DNA of 64,000 nt from UBA11606 sp965243715 (GTDB lineage Bacteria > Actinomycetota > Acidimicrobiia > Acidimicrobiales > Aldehydirespiratoraceae). Location: positions 186,001-250,000 of the forward strand of contig CBDEVU010000017.1 in assembly GCA_965243715.1 (NCBI GenBank), in the 5' to 3' direction. Under the pieces are notes generated by a model. That model did not search any database, had not been told where the DNA came from, and saw only the letters and a list, made by a program, of their open reading frames with translations. The position numbers and the translations under genes were made by a program. Positions 9,045 to 18,172 of this stretch are shown piece after piece (the stretch's first letter is position 1; each line of letters starts with the position of its first letter).

Positions 9045-9272
9045 ATGCTAGAACTGAAGAGCGTCTCGTACGCCTACGCCCACTCGGAACCGTAATCGTG
9101 AATGGTGAGGATGTGACCGAAGCCGACGACCGTATAAGAAGCGAGTTCCGCCCCGTCGAGCACCCAAGCAGATATCGGGTGGGCAGGCCCAGCGAGTGGC
9201 CTTAGCCCGTGCGCTTATCAAGAACCCGAAGCTCGTCCTCACTGATGAGCCAACCGGCAACCTCGATCAGCT
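9045..9272 (+). pseudogene. ABC transporter ATPase (LolD/MacB-like), remnant
   Basis: Three collinear pieces of an ABC ATPase are squeezed into 230 bp. They are the N-terminus MLELKSVSYAYAHSEP followed by a stop, a segment TVIVNGEDVTEADDRI, and the signature-to-Walker B region QRVALARALIKNPKLVLTDE followed by PTGNLDQ. The Walker A loop and the helical region are gone. Frame changes separate the pieces. No permease partner is present. Confidence 0.8.
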
Positions 9273-9420
9273 TCGTCCTCCTCGTCTCCGGCGGCAATCT
9301 CGGGGCTTGCGTGGAGTGTCCAACGCATTGACAACGAGGTGGCGTCCCATCGGCGGTGTAATACGAGGCCGGGCGTAGGTTCCTTCAAGAGCTGCAAACT
9401 CATCGACGGAGACCCACGCC

Positions 9421-9830
9421 ATGCCCAAACGAGTATCGCCTATTGAGACGATCCGCGCCGACATCGACACTGTGTTCGGTTCGGGAAACCGATTGAGGAG
9501 TGTCTGGAGGAGTTGATGCGCCACTCGGTGCGGCTTGTGCTTCAGCAGGTCCTCGGGGACGATTTCGAAGTGTTCCAGAACCGCGACCTGATCGGCATCG
9601 ATTTGGACTACCTGTTTCTCGACGGGTCGCATTTCAAGATGCATGACGGCACCAACGCGGAGCCGGTCATGGTTGCCTACGCCATCACCACTGTCGGCCA
9701 ACCGGTCCTAGTCGTAGTCGAGCCCACCGCGGCAGAATCCACCGACGCGTGGGCCGATTTCCTCGCGGGGTTGACCCGGCGAGGTAGGCCACAGTACGTC
9801 CTTGTCCCGCCAACTCGGGCCGGGCGGGGT
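9421..9830 (+). pseudogene. IS256-family (mutator) transposase fragment
   Basis: An N-terminal piece (MPKRVSPIETIRADI) shifts frame near 9495 and continues LEELMRHSVRLVLQQVLGDD. After an internal loss comes LDYLFLDGSHFKMHDGT, which contains the first catalytic aspartate of the mutator DDE fold, then AYAITTVGQPVLVVVEP and DAWADFLAGLTRRG. The second Asp and the Glu are absent because the gene ends where the neighbouring restriction gene begins. No terminal inverted repeats were found. It is a dead element and a marker of past insertion. Confidence 0.82.
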
Positions 9831-12800
9831 TGGTCATTACTGGTTCCGGAAGTGTTCGAGTACCGCGGCGTGGCGTGCCGAGTGGTCGGCCTTTTCGTGA
9901 AATGTGGTGTAGATGACGGCTAGGTCGTGTTCGTTGAGGCCGTAGAGGTGGGCTACTTGGGCGTCTAGTTCGGCGATTAGATCATCTTTTTCGGCGTCGC
10001 TGGTGACCGAATCGACTGGTACTCCTACTTCGGCTGCCCATTCGGCGTAGCGGTCATCCACCGCGGCTAGGCGTCCGGCGATTTCGGCCACCCGTGCCGC
10101 CCGCGGGTTTGTAGCGGGGGCCACATCGGGGATGGGGAAATTGTTGACTAGGTAGAAGGTCATGTTGATTTCGATGATCCGGCGGGCGAACCAGTCCAGC
10201 ACCATGGTCGACAACACCCCTAGCACAAACGCCGTATCGGCTGCTGTTCCCACCGGCCACAACAGATAAGGCGCCTTGTGGGTTGCTACCGCGTCGCTGG
10301 GGATCAAAGCCGCTATCACCGTTCGTGAATCGGTCGCTCTCGCAATATCGCGAAAAGCGATTCTTGGGTTCAGGCAGGGAAGAGTCGATTTATCATCAAC
10401 CCAAGCCGACGGAAACTCACTAAACGCGGACCTAGTAAGCTTGTGGCTCCGTTTTCGTTTCTCGAACAAGACTTTTTGGACTTTGGCTGGGTTGGCGGTG
10501 CCGTAATACAGGCCAGTGTCGGGGTTCCAGAGGTTGAACGAAGCACCCTTATACACCGGCCACGCCTCATCAGGCGCGGATCCGCCCGTCAAAACAAAAA
10601 GCCCCTTATCGTTAGTCGCGTCAAACTCCCTCATCGGGCGGGTGCGCCAGGGCCGGTCGAGCGAACCCAGCGGTGGATGTTCCCGCAACCGGCGAAACGT
10701 CTCCAACGCTTCCGGCGACGGGATCAACGGCAACGACGCCGAAGCGTTCCACGTCAGAAACTCTTCAACAGTGATACGCGGGAGTGTCTCGGCTTTCTTC
10801 CCAGCCCGGTAAGCATCCAAACTCGAATACGGGCCCCGCATTTGCAACTCGCCGACATGGTCGGCGCCTTTACGCAGCGCACACAAACCAATCGAGTATC
10901 CGCCGGCGACATCGTCGAAGATCCAGCCGCCGGTGTTGGTGCCGATAGTGAGATCAGCAAACGCCCCCTCGGCTAAAACGGTGCGCCGCCACGACTCGCT
11001 GCCCTGAGCCGCCAACGCACTGCGGGGCAACACCACCCCAATCGCACCACCGTCGTTGCAGGTTAGGTCCCAAAAACGCCAACAAAACGCCTTATACAAA
11101 TCCGGATCACCAACACCCATCCCCCGATAAGGACCGCGATGAAGGAACCGCCGGGTTTCCTCCGCCGCAGCCTTCTCATCATCAAACTCGGCCACCAGAT
11201 CGCTTCGTAGCTCGCACAGGCGCTCGATCTCCTTCTCTCTTTTGGCTGGCGGTAAAGATTTCAACCCAGGAAAACGCAGAGCCCAAAACCCGAGAACTGC
11301 CACCACGGGTTTCTCCCACGGCGGGTTACCTAGGATGCAATCGAAACCCGATCGTTCCCGCAAAAAAACTTCGGGAAATGTTGCCGGGAAATGCAACGGT
11401 GCGACTCGGTGAATCAACTCCCGCACCGCTGGTCGGGCAGCGACCTTAGCAAATGTGGCCTGATCCAACGCTTCGGGCAACGCGGTGACTTCGGCCCGGT
11501 TGGCTGCCACCACGTCGAACATGGCCCGGGCGGGCGCCACAGCGTGAAAAGCCGATTCATGAGCAGCCCGGGCGTCGTCGATTTCTCGCTTTGACGCATC
11601 CGAGGTGCGAGCCAACCGACTCAAAACTTCCTTCGACGCTCCCAGCAGACTTTCAATCTGAGTACGAAACAGGCTCGGCGCCGCAGGATCAGCCGCGGGA
11701 TCGAAGGCTTTGACTACTTCGTCGAGGGTGCCCACCCCAGACAAACTGTCGCCAACGACAAGGTTGTGATCCAAAAACGACAACGGCAAACCGGGCACGA
11801 ACGTATGAATCCAAATCGACAAGCGAGCCAGTTCAACCGCAATATGGTTACGGTCGACACCGTAAACGCAATGTCGGGCTACTTGACGGCGTAGCAGCGA
11901 CCCGGTTTCGATCTCCACCCCATCGCCTAGATCGCCTAGCGCTTGATAAGCCGCTTGGCGCAGGCGCCCCAACTCGGCCGTAACCGTCGCAACAGAGTTG
12001 AGGGCTAGCCAACTCGACAAACGGGCTTCGATACGGTCCACCGCCGCCACCAAAAAATGTCCCGACCCCATCGCAATATCGGCGCAGCGGAAATCAAAGA
12101 ACGCTTCGGCAACCGCGGCGTCGTCACCTTCCTTGCGGCAAGTATCGAGGCGTTTGAGGTGATCGTCGAGAGCCGGTTCTAACGCGTGATTCGAGCAGAT
12201 GCTCAACCGCGAACGGTTTCGTGAAATAGCTACCGGTGTCTTTGCGAACCCCGGACCGGTTGTGAAGATACACCTCATCGGCGTAAACCACCGGCGATTT
12301 ACCCAAGGTGGCCGGTTCGTAGTTGTTTTGTTTGTCGACACTGAGATCGGACTGCGCCACTGAAAGTTTCGACTCCAACAAGCCTTCGTAGATCGTTCCG
12401 AACTCGCGCACCGATAGCGAACGAAAATCAACCGGTCCCCCTTCACCATCGCTACCATCGTCGATGAGTAACGCTGCTAGCACTGGTCCGAACTCGGCGT
12501 CGGAAAGTTGCAGCCCGCCGACCTGCGCCCCCACCGCGTTGATCGCCTTGTCGCTGCTGAACAACCCACCGTTATAGGCGGGAACCCCCCACGCCTCCCG
12601 GCCTTGATAAACCGCCCTCCACAACTCGACCACGCCTAGCCACAAACCAAAGCGGTCGGCGCGGTAATCCTCGCTGTTATTGTTTTGCTTGGTTTTGAGG
12701 ATCTGTTGCGCCGTTTGCGACAAGGAATGCTCGGCATAATCGGCTGTTCGTGCGATACGGCAGGAGATCCTTATCCTCGGCGTAAGCCACGAAAAGCAAC

Positions 12801-13279
12801 CGGAACAAAACGAGCATCACCTGTTCGTAAGCCTCCGTTAGGTCCTGCTCCGTCGGATCAGACCCCAACCGCGAAGCCACCGCGGCAGCTAAGGGCGGTA
12901 CCACATCGAAATAGACCCGCCCCCGCAAACGCACCGCAAGGTCAGCAGCAAAGCGGGCTGAATTATCAAGAATCTCCTCCACAGTGCCGTGCTCGCGAAG
13001 CGCCGCGGCGGAGAACAACAACTGCAGATACCCGGCCCGGTCAGGGGACAAAAGAGCAAGGTTTACCTCGACAAAGGTCTCGGCTCGCCCTTTACGACCC
13101 ACTCCAGTATCGGCACGCGCTGCGTAAAGACGAATCTCCGATTCCCGGGTGAGAATGATCCACGGAACGTCTTGCTGATCGGCGAGAGCCAACGCGTACG
13201 AAACCGGCGACATGTTGAAACGATCTTCGGAATAGTCATACGACTCATCATCATTAAGAAAAACCGCTACAACGCGCTG

Positions 13280-13290
13280 CCCCCCCCCCC
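13280..13290 (-). repeat. G11 homopolymer (C11 on the plus strand) in the restriction-methylase gene
   Basis: Eleven consecutive C on the plus strand, read as G in the gene. With 11 the frame ends eight codons after the tract begins (GGGGSAL then stop). With 9 or 12 it joins the next 178-codon segment with no stop between. Such tracts change length by slipped-strand mispairing in phase-variable restriction genes. Confidence 0.85.
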
Positions 13291-13666
13291 GGCCGACGAG
13301 TTGAGGGTGAGCATCGACGCGTGCGCGGCTAATGTCTGCACCTCAAACCCCAGATCCCGTACAAGATCTGCGCCTCCCCGCGTTAGGAGGGGAATACTTT
13401 TCTCTTTAGCTTTCTCCCAATCCGAGCGAGTCGGCACTCCCACCCGCAGTTCATGAGTGGCCAACAAACCCACATTACGCAGCCCCGACATCTCGGCCGC
13501 CGCCTCTGGCAGGTACTTCAAAAGAAGCCGTGTCGCTGAGTGATGAGTCGACTGTCTCAACGCAATACGGGCAATCCGTTCCACCGAAGAGACCGTTAGA
13601 TCACGCTGCACCGCCGGACGATCCCCCACCGGACCACACACCGCCAACCGCCACCCCTCACCTGCC

Positions 13667-13720
13667 GGATAGCCCGCAGCCACTGGATAGCCCGCAACCA
13701 CTGGATAGCCCACCACCAAC
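13667..13720 (-). repeat. 18-bp tandem repeat, three units, in the restriction-methylase gene
   Basis: Units of the form ggatagcccgcaaccact repeat three times (13667, 13685, 13703), the last diverged. They encode GYPVVA-type hexapeptides, so unit gain or loss keeps the frame. The segment lies in the N-terminal domain. Confidence 0.85.
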
Positions 13721-14083
13721 AGAACCGGACACGCCCGACGGTTTCGCCGTTTCAGCCACGCCGTGTGCAGATCATTCTTGGTAGGACATTTTGCCGCCGA
13801 CGCCAACACCACCTCCAACCCGTGAGGCGCAGATTGCACAAACAAACCCTCTGGCGCAAAACCAGCAGGAAACCCCGCTGGCGCCTTCCACCGCACTGGA
13901 TCAAGGTCGCTAAGAAAACCCTTTGCCCAAGCCGTCATCGCGACCCGCATTCTTCAGCCATACAACAAGACTAACCCACCCCTATGACAGCGGGCGGTGC
14001 TGCAACTCAGCGCGGATGACCGACACCAACGCTCCTGCATCACGGATAATGGCAATGTCATACCCTTTGATTATATTCTAACT

Positions 14084-14176
14084 ATGTTTATCACAACGCA
14101 TCGGGAGTTGGACGCACTGATCCACCAACACGGCTTCGACCCTCGACGACAGCCTGCTAACCGGGGGGTGGGCTAA
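14084..14176 (+). pseudogene. internally deleted DUF222-HNH minigene (third array copy)
   Basis: A 30-codon frame begins MFITTHRELD, matching the start of the two full genes downstream (MFEPAHRKLS), and then jumps straight to their last 20 residues (LIHQHGFDPRR). About 1.0 kb of the gene body is missing in frame. The upstream 100 bp also aligns without gaps to the region before the other two copies. The stop overlaps the next possible start as TAATG. It is probably the remains of an unequal-crossover or deletion event. Confidence 0.75.
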
Positions 14177-16603
14177 TGGGCGGTAGGGGTCGGGCGGTTC
14201 GGGAGTCCAGCGTGGATAAACAATTTGAACATTTCTTCTCTAATAATGGCGATAATGTCACAGGGCTTATTTATAGTGGAGTTATGTTTGAACCAGCGCA
14301 TCGGAAGTTGAGCAACCTGTTGCCGGTCGGGCTTTCGCGGCCGGAGTTGATTGCCACCCTCGCCGAGTGTCACCGCCTCGCAAAACACTCCGAGGAACGC
14401 TGCCTTGCCTACACCGCAGCCATCGACGCCCTCGACGACCACGGAGCCGACGCAGCCACCGTCACCCGTGATCTGACCCACCGCTCGGCACGCCAAGCCA
14501 AACAAGTCGCCGACACCGCTACTCAACTGGCGTCTATGCCTCTTATGGCCGCCGCGCTGGCCCGGGGTGAGATCGGCACTGAACATGTTGTGGCGGCGGC
14601 CGATGCCGCTAAGCAGGTCTCGCCGGAAGAAGCTGACCAACTCGTCGATGATGCGGTTGCGGTGCCCGCGGATCTTTTCTTGAAACGAACCCGGCAATGG
14701 ATTGGCCAACACGAAACAGGCGATGAGATTGAAGATCGTTACCAGCGTCAACGCTCACAACGTGAAGCACGGTGGTCGATAGCTAATGATCGCATGCTGC
14801 ACCTTCATGCCGTGCTTGATCCGGTTAGCGGCCGCGAGTTGGTAGCTGCGCTTGATCGTCGAGTTGATGTTCTATGGCGAGCCGATGGTGGCCGTGAGGG
14901 AACTCCCGACGATGTTCGCTCTCCTCGCCAACGTCGAGCCGATGCGCTGCTTGAGTTGGTGACGACGGAATCGTCTGGGAATGGCCGGGTGCATCCCAAG
15001 CATATGGTGATCATGCACCTTGACGTGGCACGCGGTACTGCCGAATTCACCGACCACGAACCAGTACCGGCGTCGGTACTTGCTGAGTTGGGGCCCAAAG
15101 CCGAAGTTGTTGGCATGGTCTACGACGGTGACGGCCAAGCGCTGCACCTCGGCCGAACCGTTCGCTTGGCCAGCCGGGCGCAATGGATCGCCCTCATCGA
15201 CCGCGACCGAGGCTGCCAACGCTGCGGGGCCGACCCGTCACGCTGCGATGCCCACCACGTTCACGAATACTCCACCGGTGGGGCGACCGACATCGACAAC
15301 CTCGAACTCGACTGCCACGGCGACCACGCCCTGATCCACCAACACGGCTTCGACCCTCGACGAACGCCCGCTAACCGGGGGGCGGGCTAATGGGCAGCGG
15401 AGGTCGGGCGTCTCGGGGGCTCAGCGTGGGTAAACAATTCGAACATTTCTTCTCCAATGATAGCTGTAATGTCATAGCGTCTCTTTATAGTGGAGTTATG
15501 TTTGAATCATCGCATCGGAAGTTGCGCAACCTGTTGCCGGTCGGGCTTTCACGGCCGGAGTTGATTGCCACCCTCGCCGAGTGTCACCGCCTCGCAAAAC
15601 ACTCCGAGGAGCGCTGCCTGGCCTACACCGCAGCCATCGACGCCCTCGACGACCACGGAGCCGACGCAGCTACCGTCACCCGTGATCTGACCCACCGCTC
15701 GGCCCGCCAAGCCAAACAAGTCGCCGACACTGCAACGCAGTTGGCGTCTATGCCACTCATGGCCGCCGCTTTAGCTAGGGGCGAGATTGGCACCGAACAT
15801 GTTGTGGCCGCGGCCGATGCGGCTAAGCGGGTGTCGCCGGAGGAGGCTGACCAACTCGTTGATGATGCGGTTGCGGTGCCGGCGGATCTTTTCTTGAAAC
15901 GAACCCGGCAATGGATCGGCCAACACGAAACCGCCGACGAAATCGAAGATCGCTACCAACGGCAACGCTCACAACGTGAAGCACGGTGGAGGATGGGCAA
16001 CGATCGCATGCTGCACCTCCACGCCGTACTCGATCCGGTTAGCGGCCGCGAACTAGTAGCGGCACTCGATCGCCGAGTTGATTTTCTATGGCGAGCCGAT
16101 GGCGGCCGCGAGGGAACCCCCGACGATGTTCGCTCACCCCGTCAACGCCGAGCCGATGCACTTGTCGAGTTGGTGACGACGGAATCGTCTGGGAATGGCC
16201 GGGTGCATCCCAAACACATGGTGATAATGCACCTCGACATAGCCAGCGGCACCGCCGAATTCACCGACCACGAACCTGTACCGGCATCGGTGCTTGCTGA
16301 GTTGGGGCCCAAAGCCGAAGTTGTTGGCATGGTCTACAACGGTAAGGGCCAACCGCTGCACCTCGGCCGAACCGTTCGCCTGGCCAGTCGAGCGCAATGG
16401 ATAGCCCTCATCGACCGCGACCGAGGATGCCAACGCTGCGGAGACCCACCATCACGCTGCGACGCCCACCACATCCACGAATACTCCACCGGCGGGGTTA
16501 CCGACATCGACAACCTCGAACTCGACTGCCACAGCGATCATGCACTGATCCACCAACACAGCTTCGACCCACGACGAACGCCTACTAATCCGAGGGCGGG
16601 CTA
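14176..16603 (+). repeat. 1,214-bp tandem duplication carrying the HNH genes
   Basis: Two direct units (14176-15389 and 15390-16603) of equal length, with identical junction context (ggcgggctaatgggc). Homology extends upstream into the deleted minigene at about 13985-14176, making a three-unit array. Confidence 0.85.
14284..15390 (+). CDS. DUF222 domain HNH endonuclease, copy 1
   Basis: Actinobacterial DUF222-HNH protein of 368 residues from this start. The DUF222 helical region takes about residues 10-300. The C-terminal HNH nuclease shows CQRCGADPSRCDAHHVHEYS, then DIDNLELDCHGDHALIHQHG, with both zinc-type Cys pairs and the His-Asn-His residues. I prefer the ATG at 14284, as the 36 preceding in-frame codons are far more diverged between copies than the rest, as expected of non-coding promoter DNA; a start at 14176 remains possible. 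The biological role of the family is uncertain; many copies behave like mobile or multi-copy genes. The two full copies are about 94 % identical over this part by eye. Confidence 0.85.
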   Translation: MFEPAHRKLSNLLPVGLSRPELIATLAECHRLAKHSEERCLAYTAAIDALDDHGADAATVTRDLTHRSARQAKQVADTATQLASMPLMAAALARGEIGTEHVVAAADAAKQVSPEEADQLVDDAVAVPADLFLKRTRQWIGQHETGDEIEDRYQRQRSQREARWSIANDRMLHLHAVLDPVSGRELVAALDRRVDVLWRADGGREGTPDDVRSPRQRRADALLELVTTESSGNGRVHPKHMVIMHLDVARGTAEFTDHEPVPASVLAELGPKAEVVGMVYDGDGQALHLGRTVRLASRAQWIALIDRDRGCQRCGADPSRCDAHHVHEYSTGGATDIDNLELDCHGDHALIHQHGFDPRRTPANRGAG

Positions 16604-16604
16604 G
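15498..16604 (+). CDS. DUF222 domain HNH endonuclease, copy 2
   Basis: Near-duplicate of the preceding gene, offset by exactly 1,214 bp and with no length differences. It is 368 residues from this ATG, and the HNH motif CQRCGDPPSRCDAHHIHEYS is intact. The differences from copy 1 are scattered conservative substitutions (for example HLDVARG to HLDIASG), so both copies are under constraint or the duplication is recent. A longer start at 15390 overlaps the stop of copy 1 as TAATG. The function is as uncertain as for copy 1. Confidence 0.85.
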   Translation: MFESSHRKLRNLLPVGLSRPELIATLAECHRLAKHSEERCLAYTAAIDALDDHGADAATVTRDLTHRSARQAKQVADTATQLASMPLMAAALARGEIGTEHVVAAADAAKRVSPEEADQLVDDAVAVPADLFLKRTRQWIGQHETADEIEDRYQRQRSQREARWRMGNDRMLHLHAVLDPVSGRELVAALDRRVDFLWRADGGREGTPDDVRSPRQRRADALVELVTTESSGNGRVHPKHMVIMHLDIASGTAEFTDHEPVPASVLAELGPKAEVVGMVYNGKGQPLHLGRTVRLASRAQWIALIDRDRGCQRCGDPPSRCDAHHIHEYSTGGVTDIDNLELDCHSDHALIHQHSFDPRRTPTNPRAG

Positions 16605-16882
16605 ATGTCGATTCCACCCCTCACGCTAACTCAAACTAGGATTGGATCTCGGCGAGCAGGCGGTTACGGCTGAACAAGGCGGGTCTTGTGCCGCTCGGTC
16701 GACCCTGCTTCTACATCGTCGCAATCACGACGAAAAATGAGCGCCGTTCGACCTGCCTCATCGAGTGCGAAGGGCCGCCGAGGGATCCGTTCGCGCCAAA
16801 GACGCCCGCAACGGCCAGAACATCAAGCGGACGACCACCCTCTCGACCCGAAACCGTCCGTACACCAGTGTCTGCCTCGCCG
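16605..16882. other. intergenic region between the HNH array and the P450 gene
   Basis: 278 bp between converging genes. Only short overlapping frames of ordinary composition occur; none has a ribosome site or recognisable product. No clear hairpin terminator is visible. Confidence 0.5.
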
Positions 16883-18163
16883 TTAGTCCCAACCGAGGTG
16901 TAGCTTCGTCGGGCCGCGGAAGGTGACGTTGGGAAAATAGTCAAACTGCTGCTCCACGAGGAAGAGTGACGGGAGACGCTCGGCCAGCAACTCGATCACA
17001 ACTCGGGCTTCGAACTTGGCGAACTTGGCCCCCAGACAGAAATGGACCCCTTTGCCGAAAGCGATGTGGCGGTTAGCGTCGGGGCGATGAATGTCGAACG
17101 TGTCGGGCCGGTCCCAAAGATCGGGCTGGCGATGGGCCGAAGCGAAGTTCATAAAAATGGTCGTACCGGCGGGAATCTCGACCCCATGCAGGGTCGTGGC
17201 CCTAGTGGTTATCCGCCGCCACGAAATCTGACTGGAGTTGTAACGCAGGACCTCCTCGATCGCGTTCGGAATCAGACCACGATCAGCGCATAACTCGGCC
17301 CACACCTCACGCCGAGCCAAGAAGCATTGCAGCGAGTTACAGATGAGCGCAGTGACCGCTTCGTGACCGGCGAATGACAGGCCGTACACAATCGACTCAA
17401 CCTCGCGGTAGGACAGATCATCGGGGTGCTCTTCGTGCGCGGTGATCAGTTCAGAGGTGAAATCGTCACCCCGATCGGTCCGTTTGGCCGCGGTAAAGGC
17501 CCGGCAGTAACGCCAGTACGCCAACATCTGCTCGGCAATCTCAGCCTGCTCGTCGCCGGTGGGTCGACCCCACGAGAACGCTTTCCGGTCACCGCACCAA
17601 CCCTTGAGCAGTTCGTCGTCTCCTTCCGGGAACCCGATGAAACGAAATACTGTCTCGCCGGGCAAAGGAAACGCCAGGGCATCAATGAACTCCGCAGGAG
17701 ACCCCGCCTCGGTCATGTGATCCAGCAGTTCGCCGCCCCGCCGTCGCATGAACGGCTCGAGGGTCTGAATGCGCCGGTTAGAAAACCCTTGTCTGGTATA
17801 TTTGCGGATAACGCCGTGGTCCGGTTCGGGCCGGTTCGACATCACAGCCTGCGGATCGAAATCGGCGGCGGACAGGATCTCGTGGGCGGCAGGCGCGAGC
17901 GGAAAGACGGGATCTTGGACGTTGGTGGACGCGTAGGTTTCGTGATCGGTGAAAATAGCTTCTATGTCGGCCATCTCCGTCACAACTAGTGCGCCGATCT
18001 CCTCTGCGAAGAAAATGCCGTGCTCGTCACGGAGTCGACTGGCGATGGGGTACGGGTTGGCTAGATAGTCGTCGTTGAGCGGACTCCACGTGGCGTGGAC
18101 CGGACAACCCCGCGGCGGCCGCGGTGCCTCACCTCGTTCCTGGTGATAGGTGTTTTTTCCCAT
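16883..18163 (-). CDS. cytochrome P450
   Basis: Soluble class I bacterial P450 of 426 residues. It has the heme loop FGKGVHFCLGAKFAKFE with the axial cysteine, the K-helix EEVLR (ExxR) and an I-helix GLSFAGHEAVTAL. The usual acid-alcohol pair Glu-Thr is Glu-Ala here, so the conserved I-helix threonine is missing; oxygen activation may depend on a substrate hydroxyl or a shifted threonine. It starts 9 nt after the amidase stop and is therefore the last gene of the amide-transport operon. Its substrate may be the same imported compound; that is an inference. No ferredoxin partner gene is adjacent. Confidence 0.93.
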   Translation of the reverse strand: MGKNTYHQERGEAPRPPRGCPVHATWSPLNDDYLANPYPIASRLRDEHGIFFAEEIGALVVTEMADIEAIFTDHETYASTNVQDPVFPLAPAAHEILSAADFDPQAVMSNRPEPDHGVIRKYTRQGFSNRRIQTLEPFMRRRGGELLDHMTEAGSPAEFIDALAFPLPGETVFRFIGFPEGDDELLKGWCGDRKAFSWGRPTGDEQAEIAEQMLAYWRYCRAFTAAKRTDRGDDFTSELITAHEEHPDDLSYREVESIVYGLSFAGHEAVTALICNSLQCFLARREVWAELCADRGLIPNAIEEVLRYNSSQISWRRITTRATTLHGVEIPAGTTIFMNFASAHRQPDLWDRPDTFDIHRPDANRHIAFGKGVHFCLGAKFAKFEARVVIELLAERLPSLFLVEQQFDYFPNVTFRGPTKLHLGWD

Positions 18164-18172
18164 ACCTCGTCA

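Larger units (their letters stand above)
9837..13950 (-). pseudogene. Eco57I/PglX-like restriction-modification methylase, frame broken three times
   Basis: One original gene of about 1,370 codons in four frame segments. It runs from MRVAMTAWAKGFLSDLDP (13950) to a G11 tract at 13280-13290, where this frame soon stops. A change to 9 or 12 G restores GGQRVVAVFLNDDESYDYSE and continues into the next segment. One-nt insertions near 12745 (LLPYRTN/ADYAEHSL) and near 12190 (FAVEHLL/HALEPALDDHL) also break it. The remaining 9837-12190 frame is intact and holds the N6-adenine methylase core: DIAMGSGHFLVAAVDRI (motif I), YGVDRNHIAVELAR and CILGNPPWEKP (motif IV). Such proteins are single-chain type IIG enzymes or BREX PglX methylases; no other BREX gene is nearby. 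Truncated products are expected in the state shown. Confidence 0.8.

Noticed and set aside
9837..13950. A BREX system around the PglX-like methylase
   Set aside because: None of the other BREX genes (brxA, brxB, brxC/pglY, pglZ, brxL) is recognisable in the neighbourhood, so a stand-alone type IIG enzyme is as likely.
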